Below, in pieces: positions 34,182 to 40,668 of a stretch of DNA of 40,668 nt. A model generated the notes under the pieces. It was not told the DNA's origin. It saw only the letters and a program-made list of their open reading frames with translations, and searched no databases. The stretch lies in assembly GCA_903835005.1 (NCBI GenBank), contig CAILLK010000024.1, positions 1 to 40,668 on the forward strand, in the 5' to 3' direction. The stretch comes from an uncultured Bacteroidota bacterium (lineage in GTDB: Bacteria > Bacteroidota > Bacteroidia > Chitinophagales > Chitinophagaceae). How positions within the stretch are numbered: position 1 is the first letter of the stretch; every line of letters begins with the position of its first letter. The translations under genes and the position numbers were made by a program.

Positions 34182-34298
34182 CTACGTGTAAATTCCCTAT
34201 GAAAAGAGTATAACTGTTCTATTGGTTCTGATTTTGTACCCAATCCATTGCCTTAATTAAGAACTGCCTTTTTTTGGTTTACTTTTATATCACTATTC

Positions 34299-35390
34299 AT
34301 GCTTCAAGACCCCGATATCCTGCAACGTAAGATCATCCATATTGATATGGATGCATTTTATGCATCGGTAGAGCAGCGCGATAACCCGGAACTCAGGGGC
34401 AAACCAATAGTAGTGGGTGGCGGACCAGAAGGCCGGGGCGGGGTTGTGGCTACGGCAAGTTATGAGGCACGCAAGTTCGGCATACACTCTGCTATGACTT
34501 CAAAGCGAGCCCTCGAGCTATGCGCCGAGGTAATCTTTATCAGACCAAGGTTTGATGCCTATAAAGAAGTGAGCGGCAGTATACGGGAAATTTTCAGGAG
34601 GTATACCGAACTAATAGAGCCCCTTTCGCTTGATGAGGCTTACCTTGATGTAACCGCCGATAAGCGGAATACGGGTTCGGCTATTAAAGTGGCCCGGGAA
34701 ATAAAGACAGCTATCAGCGATGAGCTTCACCTGACGGCATCTGCCGGAGTATCTATCAATAAGTTTGTGGCTAAGATAGCCTCGGGTATGAACAAACCCA
34801 ATGGCCTTACATTTATAGCACCACACGATGTGATTACCTTTATGGAGCATCTGCCCGTAGAAAAATTCTTCGGTGTGGGCAAGGTTACTGCCGACAAAAT
34901 GAAGAAGCTGGGCCTTTTTACCGGAGCTGATATAGCCAGGCTGGACGAGGCTGCACTCGTAAAACATTTTGGCAAGGCAGGCAGGTTTTATTACAAGGTG
35001 GTGCGTGGCATTGATGACCGTAATGTAGAACCTAACAGAGAAACAAAATCGCTGGCTGCAGAGGATACTTTCCCTGCCGATCTGACCCACATCTGGGAGA
35101 TGGAGGCAGAACTGGAAAAGATAGCTACAACTGTATGCCACCGGCTGGAGAAGCATCAGCTGGCGGGCCGTACCATTACCCTCAAAATCAAGTACAGCGA
35201 TTTCCGCACAATTACCCGCAATCATTCATTCAAGACACCTGTATGCGAGAAAGATATTGTGCTGGACACTATTAAAAAACTGCTTGCATCCACCTCTCCC
35301 GAGGGTAAACGTATCCGCTTGCTGGGCATATCCGTATCAGAATTCAGTATGCCAGCCGGAAAGATTAACAGTCAGCTGGAATTATTCTGA
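34299..35390 (+). CDS. dinB: DNA polymerase IV (Y family), DinB
   Basis: 363 aa. Error-prone translesion polymerase. Catalytic residues: D16 in IHIDMDAFYASVE (the MDAFY loop with the steric-gate aromatic) and D112/E113 in LSLDEAYLDV. Other marks: VVATASYEARKFGIHSAM (49-66), ASAGVSINKFVAKIAS (about 150-165), and VEKFFGVGKVTADKMKKLG (about 188-206, helix-hairpin-helix). The extreme C-terminus QLELF fits the beta-clamp-binding consensus QLxLF, so the gene looks complete and functional. No LexA box was recognised upstream. Confidence 0.95.
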   Translation: MLQDPDILQRKIIHIDMDAFYASVEQRDNPELRGKPIVVGGGPEGRGGVVATASYEARKFGIHSAMTSKRALELCAEVIFIRPRFDAYKEVSGSIREIFRRYTELIEPLSLDEAYLDVTADKRNTGSAIKVAREIKTAISDELHLTASAGVSINKFVAKIASGMNKPNGLTFIAPHDVITFMEHLPVEKFFGVGKVTADKMKKLGLFTGADIARLDEAALVKHFGKAGRFYYKVVRGIDDRNVEPNRETKSLAAEDTFPADLTHIWEMEAELEKIATTVCHRLEKHQLAGRTITLKIKYSDFRTITRNHSFKTPVCEKDIVLDTIKKLLASTSPEGKRIRLLGISVSEFSMPAGKINSQLELF

Positions 35391-35420
35391 AATTGCAGCA
35401 AATTAATTACTTACTAACCT

Positions 35421-36863
35421 TTAATCAGCTTTATTGGTGGTAGCTTCGTTGCTGGTTTTGTAGAGGTAAATATGGTTATTCTCGTTGTAGAGCACATTGC
35501 CTTCCTTGTCTTTCTTCAGTTTGATATCATAACGGGTAAAAGGTGCTCCGGCAATATCGGCATAATTCAGGTTGAAGATAGTACCATAGCTTTTAAGCAG
35601 GCTGGTGTACCAATACATAGTTTCGTAGCCCCGGTAAACCAGTTCGGATGCCTTGCCGCCATATTCGCATTTGAACTTTCTTGATACATATTTGGTCACT
35701 GCGTCGGTATGGTCAATATTGAAAGGCATGGTTACATTCACCGTGAGATTTGGCAGCACGCCTTCTTCATGAATATCATCTATCACAAACCAGGATGGCA
35801 TTCCATAAACTTCAAACCGGGTATGAGGAAACTCTTTTGAAACAACCTGTAGCAGGCTATCTGAATAACCGGGGTCTATAATGGAAACCACCAGTACATT
35901 TATTTCACCACTGTCCAGAAGTGGCTGTAATGTTGCCTTCTCAGGCATTCCCCGCAGGCTGATGTCTTTAAAATGCACATAGCCATCGTTATAATTGTTG
36001 ATGTAGTTGAAGGCGTTTTCATCTACCTGGGTTGCATCGCGGTGCAGCAGAATCACATTCTTTGCCGGGTATTTTTTGGCCACATCATCTATGATCCATT
36101 CGCAATGGGTTTTCAAAGATGGCTGGGTCATGGTAAAGTAGGGATTGTCTTTAATACCTATATCGGCAGGCGAGAGTGCAGATATGAAGTTTACCTGTTT
36201 CCGGCGGGCATACTCTGCTATCAGTGGCATATCCTGCGAGTGGAAAGCGCCTATTATCAGGTCGGCGCTGTCCAGGCGGCCATTGGCAATGAGCGCCTGC
36301 GGAGTTTCCGTTTCGGCAGTGATATCATGCACAAACAGCTCCACATTATAGCCTGCTTTTTTCAGGCTGTCGGCAGCCAGTGTAAGGCCCTCATAAAACG
36401 AAATGCCGGGGAATGCTTTTTCGGGCACTTTTTGATTAGCACCCAGCTTTCCTTCCTTCTCCAGTTCATCAAGATATAAGGCAGCCAGGAAATCTATGCG
36501 GTAGCTATCCTTCATCCTGGTAGGCGGATAAATTACTTCCCCCTTCTTTTTAACCTTGGGTTTTGCCACGGTTTGTGCATATTGCAGATCATCATCATTT
36601 GCAGGTGTTTTATGATGCTGTTTTCTTGCAGCTCTTTTCAGGCGTTTGCGTTCTCTTTTATCCTTTTTCCGCTCTTTTTTACTGACTGGCTCCGGGGCCG
36701 GGCTACTGTCATCAGTTACAGCCACTTCCTGATCGTGCTTATGCTTGCGGGCGCTTCGGCGCTCCTTTCTTTTTTTCCACCACTGGGCATCGGCATTGTT
36801 GGAGACAATGCCTGTTGTCAGCATGGCAACCAGTATATATATAATCAGTTTGCTTTTTCTCAT
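35421..36863 (-). CDS. Periplasmic-binding-protein-like protein with basic N-terminal segment
   Basis: 480 aa from ATG 36863 (MRKSKLIIYILVAMLTTGIV, signal peptide to about Ala26). The mature start is extremely basic: residues 29-44 (WKKRKERRSARKHKHD) and 62-86 (KKERKKDKRERKRLKRAAR and on). From about 120 it follows the type 1 periplasmic-binding-protein fold: YRIDFLAALYLDEL, FYEGLTLAADSLKKAGYNVELFVHDITAE, ADLIIGAFHSQDMPLIAEYARR, NFISALSPADIGIKDNPYFTMTQPS, GMPSWFVIDD. Bacteroidota homologues I know carry LysM repeats in front of such a domain; here the basic stretch stands in that place. The ligand is unknown, with no ABC transporter nearby. Possibly envelope-bound sensing or binding of an anionic polymer (inference). 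Confidence 0.72.
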   Translation of the reverse strand: MRKSKLIIYILVAMLTTGIVSNNADAQWWKKRKERRSARKHKHDQEVAVTDDSSPAPEPVSKKERKKDKRERKRLKRAARKQHHKTPANDDDLQYAQTVAKPKVKKKGEVIYPPTRMKDSYRIDFLAALYLDELEKEGKLGANQKVPEKAFPGISFYEGLTLAADSLKKAGYNVELFVHDITAETETPQALIANGRLDSADLIIGAFHSQDMPLIAEYARRKQVNFISALSPADIGIKDNPYFTMTQPSLKTHCEWIIDDVAKKYPAKNVILLHRDATQVDENAFNYINNYNDGYVHFKDISLRGMPEKATLQPLLDSGEINVLVVSIIDPGYSDSLLQVVSKEFPHTRFEVYGMPSWFVIDDIHEEGVLPNLTVNVTMPFNIDHTDAVTKYVSRKFKCEYGGKASELVYRGYETMYWYTSLLKSYGTIFNLNYADIAGAPFTRYDIKLKKDKEGNVLYNENNHIYLYKTSNEATTNKAD

Positions 36864-36993
36864 GATTGTATTTCCGTACTCCGGCACATGTACTATTTTT
36901 ACCTTTATCAGGGAGCTATTAGTTCCGGGTGGTAAATATACATCTATGTTTTCAGATGGGGTAAAATAAGTGGGGTTGCACGTGTAGAATCAA

Positions 36994-37475
36994 TTGTTGA
37001 AACAGCCTAGAAATGATATTACGATACTTTTCAGCTTCTTTGGAATGGAAATAATTGACAGCCAATTTTATATTTCAAAACTAATACCACTAAATAGAAT
37101 ACGGTTGAAGGGAAAAACAGAAGTTAAAATAACAAAAACAGAACTTTGCGACCAACCTGCACTGATAGCGAATGTTGAATGCTGTGCCATTGATGCAAGA
37201 TTTAAAATCATAAGCTTTACAGTTGTTGTTTATCGATCATGTGATAAGGGGATTTTCAGAAGAACTATATAAGATTATATATACGGGACACGAATAGACT
37301 CTATTACTCAGGAATTTTTTATTACTCTGGAAAATAATGATAAAGTAATATTTACAGATATCAATATGGTTTTTGTCCTGATACTCCAAGAATAGGAGAA
37401 CCTTTGGAGTTCACAATATCAGAATCCGAAAATTACCATAAACCAGTTTATAAACCGGGAGAATGGTATGAATAA
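36994..37475 (+). pseudogene. Broken GldM-C-like gene fragment
   Basis: One frame from 36994 reads through to TAA at 37270-37272 with ELCDQPALIANVECCAID, RFKIISFTVVVYRSC and GIFRRTI. The same frame goes on past the stop with DYIYGTRIDSITQEFFITLENNDKVIFTDIN. The sequence then shifts by -1 (or +2) near 37368 into GFCPDTPRIGEPLEFTISES and ends YKPGEWYE at TAA 37473-37475. The order of strands (K-F-I-SFTV, ITLENNDKVIFTDI, then PDTPR..PLEFTI) resembles the GldM C-terminal domain family. One stop and one frameshift indicate a pseudogene. The start may lie elsewhere and identification is tentative. It lies at the edge of the accessory tract. Confidence 0.6.
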
Positions 37476-37539
37476 ATAGACCCGATTACTGGTATACCTA
37501 CAATGAAGAGGCATTAAGTGGATACATTTTAAATTTTTG

Positions 37540-37584
37540 AATTGAAAAATAATTTTCCAATTTAAGTTTATAAGCTTAACTTTG
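37540..37584 (+). promoter_or_regulatory. Promoter and dyad upstream of the mobile mystery pair
   Basis: TAACTTTG at 37577-37584 fits a -7 box, 26 nt before the ATG. Just upstream, AATTGAAAA (37540-37548) and TTTTCCAATT (37553-37562) form an imperfect dyad that could bind the XRE protein for autoregulation (inference). Confidence 0.4.
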
Positions 37585-37610
37585 TTGGTATAATTTAACT
37601 CTTTAATCTT

Positions 37611-38072
37611 ATGAGAGCAATAAACAACAAACTTGTAGTGCGGCAACTGGATAGAAAAATCGGTAGCCTTGGCCAATTGGCCAGTTATTCATCTCCCCAG
37701 GGATGGATACATTCTTTGCGCACCACCCTCAATATGTCGCTCAAGCAACTGGGCAACCGGATGGGTATGACACCCCAAAGCGTAAGGGATATAGAACAGC
37801 GTGAAAAAGAAGGTACGCTTACGCTCAATACACTGAAACATGCAGCCAATGCACTGGATATGCATTTGGTGTATGGCTTAATACCAAAGGATGGCACACT
37901 GGAGCAAATGATAGAACGGAAAGCGAGAGAGATGGCAACAGTTATTGTAAAACGCACTTCAACCACTATGAGACTGGAAGACCAGGAAAATTCAGAAGAA
38001 AGAATACAGGAAGCCATAAATGAACTGGCTTATGATATTCAAAAAGAAATGCCTAAAAAGCTATGGGACTAA
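37611..38072 (+). CDS. Mobile mystery protein A (XRE-type DNA-binding protein)
   Basis: 153 aa. The opening RAINNKLVVRQLDRKIGSL and the sequence WIHSLRTTLNMSLKQLGNRMGMTPQSVRDIEQREKEGTLTLNTLKHAANALDMHLVYGLIP fit mobile mystery protein A (TIGR02612). The helix-turn-helix is at about 33-80, with MTPQSVRDIEQRE as recognition helix. It probably represses its own operon and may counter the Fic partner encoded after it. The two genes overlap by 10 bp (38063-38072). These pairs are found in mobile loci. Higher GC than the AT-rich broken gene before it. Confidence 0.88.
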   Translation: MRAINNKLVVRQLDRKIGSLGQLASYSSPQGWIHSLRTTLNMSLKQLGNRMGMTPQSVRDIEQREKEGTLTLNTLKHAANALDMHLVYGLIPKDGTLEQMIERKAREMATVIVKRTSTTMRLEDQENSEERIQEAINELAYDIQKEMPKKLWD

Positions 38073-38665
38073 CGCTTGTATATGAAGCCGGGCAAACACC
38101 ACTGCATGATGATGAAAAAAATGGGATAAAAATACCTGCCATCACTACCCGAGGTGAGCTTGATGAGCATGAACAACGCAATATAGAAGAGGCATTACGC
38201 TGGACCATAGAGCGTCGAAGAGCATATAAGCCAGAAGAAATACTAAGTGAGGGTTTTATAAAAAAGCTTCATTTTAGGATGTTTGGAAATGTTTGGGGCT
38301 GGGCTGGAAGCTTCAGAAACACCAATAAAAATCTAGGTGTTGATAAATACTTGATAAGCACAGAACTGAGAATGCTGCTGGATGATTGTAAATACTGGAT
38401 TGCCAATCAGACATTTACCGATGATGAGATAGCAATCCGGTTTAAACACCGGATAGTTTCTATCCATTGTTTTGCGAACGGTAATGGACGACATTCCAGA
38501 TTGATGGCTGATATCCTGATTGAGAAAATATTTAAAAAAGAAGTTTTCAGTTGGGGTAGCGCCAATTTTGTGAAGGCAGGAGACGATAGAAAAGCTTACC
38601 TGGCCGCACTTCATGAAGCAGATAGAGCGAATTATAAATCCCTGATAAAATTCGCCAGATCCTAA
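38063..38665 (+). CDS. Mobile mystery protein B (Fic domain)
   Basis: 200 aa, fits mobile mystery protein B (TIGR02613). A Fic motif is present: HCFANGNGRHSR (135-146), against the consensus HxFx(D/N)GNGRxxR, so catalytic H135 and the phosphate-binding loop are kept. Fic enzymes attach AMP or similar groups to target proteins. An N-terminal inhibitory helix, [S/T]xxxE[G/N], is not clear: TTRGEL (28-33) is only a near match, so control may come from protein A. It overlaps the A gene by 10 bp and is followed by a terminator shared with the convergent repressor gene. Confidence 0.88.
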   Translation: MGLTLVYEAGQTPLHDDEKNGIKIPAITTRGELDEHEQRNIEEALRWTIERRRAYKPEEILSEGFIKKLHFRMFGNVWGWAGSFRNTNKNLGVDKYLISTELRMLLDDCKYWIANQTFTDDEIAIRFKHRIVSIHCFANGNGRHSRLMADILIEKIFKKEVFSWGSANFVKAGDDRKAYLAALHEADRANYKSLIKFARS

Positions 38666-38676
38666 GTAATAAATAA

Positions 38677-38714
38677 AATAATCCGCTTAACACCTAAGTA
38701 TCAAGCGGACTATT
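38677..38714. terminator. Bidirectional terminator between Fic and repressor genes
   Basis: AATAATCCGCTT (38677-38688) and AAGCGGACTATT (38703-38714) pair at 11 of 12 positions with a 14-nt loop, between convergent stops. Confidence 0.65.
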
Positions 38715-38727
38715 CACTTTTATTCAA

Positions 38728-39561
38728 TTATTCCGAAACCGGTTCTGTAGTTTCTTTACGGCCTTTCAGCATTTCCTTCAGTTCCATTACGTCGGTTTCC
38801 AGGTCGGCAAGACGGTGGTATACTTCGGCGGGTTCGCTGAAGTCGCTGCTTATTTTCATGCGGCCATACCATATTTCTCTTACGTCTTCCGGATCTATTT
38901 CCAGCGTAGGGAATTCATGCCTGTGGGCAATGGTATCTGATTTCAGGTAGAGTTTTCCGCGCTCTGCAAGCCGGTTGATAACACGCTTCACGGCTACACC
39001 GCCTTTATGCACCACTACATATACCCTGTTGTCGCGTATTTTATCCAGACTTTCTACCCACTCGCCAATTATACGGTCGCCATGCAACACATTTGGCGCC
39101 ATTGAAGGGCCATCTACTTCAAACATCCGGTAGGTAGCATTGCTGAGGCCCGGCAGGCGGAATGTAGGGAGTGACTCCATAAATTCTATATCGCCATAGC
39201 CCGAGAGGTAGCCGGCCCTCGCTTTCACAGGTACATATACAATATTATCATTGCCTTTATGATCTACTGTAATAATGCGGGGAATACTCACATAGCCACC
39301 TACACCATCTTTAAAGGCAGTTTGAAATAATGCATCTTTTTCGCCGGATTTATATATTTCCTCCACGTTTTTTGACATGAGTAAATCCAGAGATACTCCA
39401 TACAATCTGGAAAACATCAACAATGTCTCGATGTTTGGCTCACTAATGGCGGCTTCGTAATTGGCGATGGTCGTGCGGCCTATACCGACCTCAGAGCTAA
39501 GCGTATCCTGCGTTTTGCCCGATTTCTTCCTGAGAAATTTTAGATTTTTTGCTAAGTACAT
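38728..39561 (-). CDS. S24-type autocleaving phage-like repressor (XRE-LexA family)
   Basis: 277 aa. XRE helix-turn-helix at about 5-62 (LKFLRKKSGKTQDTLSSEVGIGRTTIANYE), linker, then an S24/LexA peptidase domain: probable cleavage site A116-G117 in VKARAGYLS, nucleophile S153 in EVDGPSMAPN and general base K192 in GVAVKRVI. A coiled-coil-like tail follows (VYHRLADLETDVMELKEMLKG). Such proteins (CI/LexA type) cut themselves when RecA is activated, so it should respond to DNA damage. It is divergent from a MuB-like ATPase, hence likely a prophage or transposon repressor. The -7 box is only 4 nt before its ATG. Confidence 0.9.
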   Translation of the reverse strand: MYLAKNLKFLRKKSGKTQDTLSSEVGIGRTTIANYEAAISEPNIETLLMFSRLYGVSLDLLMSKNVEEIYKSGEKDALFQTAFKDGVGGYVSIPRIITVDHKGNDNIVYVPVKARAGYLSGYGDIEFMESLPTFRLPGLSNATYRMFEVDGPSMAPNVLHGDRIIGEWVESLDKIRDNRVYVVVHKGGVAVKRVINRLAERGKLYLKSDTIAHRHEFPTLEIDPEDVREIWYGRMKISSDFSEPAEVYHRLADLETDVMELKEMLKGRKETTEPVSE

Positions 39562-39750
39562 AATGCAAATTTAAAAAAAGTTTTCCACAAAATTTGTATT
39601 TTCCAAAATTAATGTCTTATCTTTGTGTCGTACTTTACGATTTTGATGACAAAAATACGAAATAAAAATTTAATTATCCAAATAAAATCTAAAAATACTG
39701 GAAAGAGATCTGCTAACCCATGCTCATCTGTAACCATTAAAACTAAATAT
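39562..39750. promoter_or_regulatory. Divergent control region of repressor and MuB-like gene
   Basis: Minus strand: TAAATTTG (39573-39566), 4 nt before the repressor ATG. Plus strand: TTTG (39593-39596), 21-nt spacer, TATCTTTG (39618-39625), in front of the ATPase gene. Palindromes that could be operators: ACAAAATTTGT (39587-39597, arms 5 with centre A, overlapping the plus-strand -33 box) and TCGTACTTTACGA (39628-39640, arms 5 with centre CTT). The leader before the ATG at 39751 is about 120 nt long. Confidence 0.5.
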
Positions 39751-40548
39751 ATGACACACGAACAAAAGAAACAGGTAAGAGAAGCGCTGGTGCGCTATGT
39801 AAGTAATTTTGATACCCAGGCCCAGGCAGCAGACAGCCTGGAAGGTATCACAGGATCAACCATCTCACTGGTAAAAAACAATAACTGGGAGCTGCTGAGC
39901 GAACGACTCTGGCAGAACATAGCCCGGCAGGTAGGGTTTTATTGCGGCGATGGTGATCAACAACCCGCAGATACCAGCTGCTATCTGTTGCTGCGCATAC
40001 TCTTCAGTGATGCACAGCACTATGCCATGACCTATGGCATTGCTATTGGTATCGGACTGGGTAAAACATTTGCAGCCACCCAATACATGAAAGACCATGC
40101 GGATACCTTTTATATGGCAGGCATGGAGCAATACAACCGCAAGTCTTTCCTGGCCACGCTTATGTGTTCGACCGGCATTGAACCAAGAGGCACAGTACCT
40201 GATATGTTGAAGCAGTTTGCCGCCGAAATTTCGGGCAGAGAGGAGCCGCTGATAATCATTGACGATGCCCACAAATTAAAAGACAGGGTATTGCACCTGC
40301 TGGTATTGCTGGCCAACAGCCTTGCAGGCAGTGCAGGCATTATAATACTGGGTGGAGAATCGCTGCGCTGGCGCATTATAGAAGGGGTAAGACTCAAGAA
40401 AATAGGCTACGATGATATTTTCAAAAGTATAGGCCGGCGGTTTATTACACTGGGCACGCTGGGCCCTAAAGATGTGCAGCTGGTTTGCTGTGCCAATGGG
40501 GTATTTGATGAAGAAATTATAAAGCACATCACTAGCGTTGCGTTATAA
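39751..40548 (+). CDS. MuB-like AAA ATPase, probably truncated at its C-terminus
   Basis: 265 aa from ATG 39751 (MTHEQKKQVREALVRY); the frame is open upstream to a GTG at 39625, but that codon overlaps the -7 box. The N-terminal helix-turn-helix-like part (about 1-62) has SNFDTQAQAADSLEGITGSTISLVKNNNW, as in phage Mu B and relatives. The ATPase follows: P-loop IGIGLGKT (99-106, Ile in place of the first Gly), Walker B LIIIDDAHKL (167-176), IILGGESL, and arginines R229-R230. MuB-type proteins bind DNA and choose transposition targets with MuA. No MuA gene is present between it and the repressor. The last residues before the stop differ from the usual C-terminus, and the stop overlaps an IS transposase end by 6 bp, so the gene may have been cut by that IS. 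Confidence 0.82.
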   Translation: MTHEQKKQVREALVRYVSNFDTQAQAADSLEGITGSTISLVKNNNWELLSERLWQNIARQVGFYCGDGDQQPADTSCYLLLRILFSDAQHYAMTYGIAIGIGLGKTFAATQYMKDHADTFYMAGMEQYNRKSFLATLMCSTGIEPRGTVPDMLKQFAAEISGREEPLIIIDDAHKLKDRVLHLLVLLANSLAGSAGIIILGGESLRWRIIEGVRLKKIGYDDIFKSIGRRFITLGTLGPKDVQLVCCANGVFDEEIIKHITSVAL

Positions 40549-40668
40549 ATCAAACAATTTCAATTGGTTATCGTTTTGTTCTTTGAAATATTGTAATTGA
40601 GTTGGCTGAAACAGTTGATTTATGGGCATTTTTTCAAAAATGGATATGCTCAAAATCTGTAGGACTTC
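40543..40668 (-). CDS. IS4-family-like transposase, C-terminal end (partial)
   Basis: On the minus strand the window ends with 41 codons in frame, beginning EVLQILSISIFEKMPINQLF and finishing YFKEQNDNQLKLFDL with TAA at 40545-40543. The QILSISxFEKxPxxQL and the QLxLFD end resemble the C-terminus of IS4-type transposases common in Bacteroidota. It is cut by the window edge, so the DDE core is not visible and the family call rests on about 40 residues. The stop codon lies 6 nt inside the 3' end of the MuB-like gene, so the IS terminal repeat should fall within or near that gene's last codons. Confidence 0.65.
   Translation of the reverse strand, partial: EVLQILSISIFEKMPINQLFQPTQLQYFKEQNDNQLKLFDL

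Overview
The window looks like a chromosomal segment of a Bacteroidota bacterium, most likely near the Chitinophagaceae. The grounds are TAnnTTTG-type -7 promoter boxes before many genes, a TamB gene paired with a lipoprotein-type TamA homologue (TamL), a fused E1 alpha/beta dehydrogenase, a BT_3928-type DoxX/MauE protein next to folP, and a mobile mystery protein A/B pair. I saw no rRNA, tRNA or CRISPR array. The two ends are repeats: the 5' half of a group II intron runs off the left edge and the 3' end of an IS4-like transposase runs off the right edge. This is the usual look of an assembly contig broken at multicopy elements (inference).

Layout. 1-440: group II intron (minus strand) beside a cluster of REP-like hairpins. 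441-10367: mostly minus-strand housekeeping genes, namely FAH-family hydrolase, lipid kinase, nadC, a secreted protein, queA, a DUF1016/PDDEXK gene, dgt and an ArsC/Spx-like protein, broken by a plus-strand block of SatD-like protein, small membrane protein and beta-carbonic anhydrase. 10544-20370: a polytopic membrane protein, a short decayed stretch, an MsbA-like ABC exporter, an AlkD-like repair protein, a small secreted protein, murB, an ORF6N gene with a cluster of palindromes upstream, a dipeptide epimerase and a GT39-type glycosyltransferase. 20402-20744: a frameshifted HepT-like toxin gene. 20993-32729: fused 2-oxoacid dehydrogenase E1, a lipoprotein, tamL, tamB, an ABM-domain protein and folP. 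32884-36863: BT_3928-family protein, dinB, and a periplasmic-binding-protein-like protein with a very basic N-terminal segment. 36994-40668: an accessory tract holding a broken GldM-C-like gene, the mobile mystery A/B (XRE plus Fic) pair, an S24 autocleaving repressor, a divergent MuB-like ATPase and the IS remnant.

Main points for a second look. (1) Two accessory genes, DUF1016 nuclease and ORF6N, each sit 10-14 nt upstream of an essential or conserved gene (queA and murB), and each carries its own family of palindromes: two identical 27-bp palindromes in frame inside the DUF1016 gene, and four 29-31-bp palindromes upstream of ORF6N plus a related one inside it. (2) The right end holds a CI-like repressor facing a MuB-like ATPase with no MuA transposase between them, and the ATPase gene appears cut at its 3' end by an IS. 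(3) Several genes have a -7 box only 4-6 nt before the start codon, which predicts leaderless transcripts. (4) Decay is visible in HepT, in the GldM-C-like gene and in the short stretch after the polytopic membrane protein gene.
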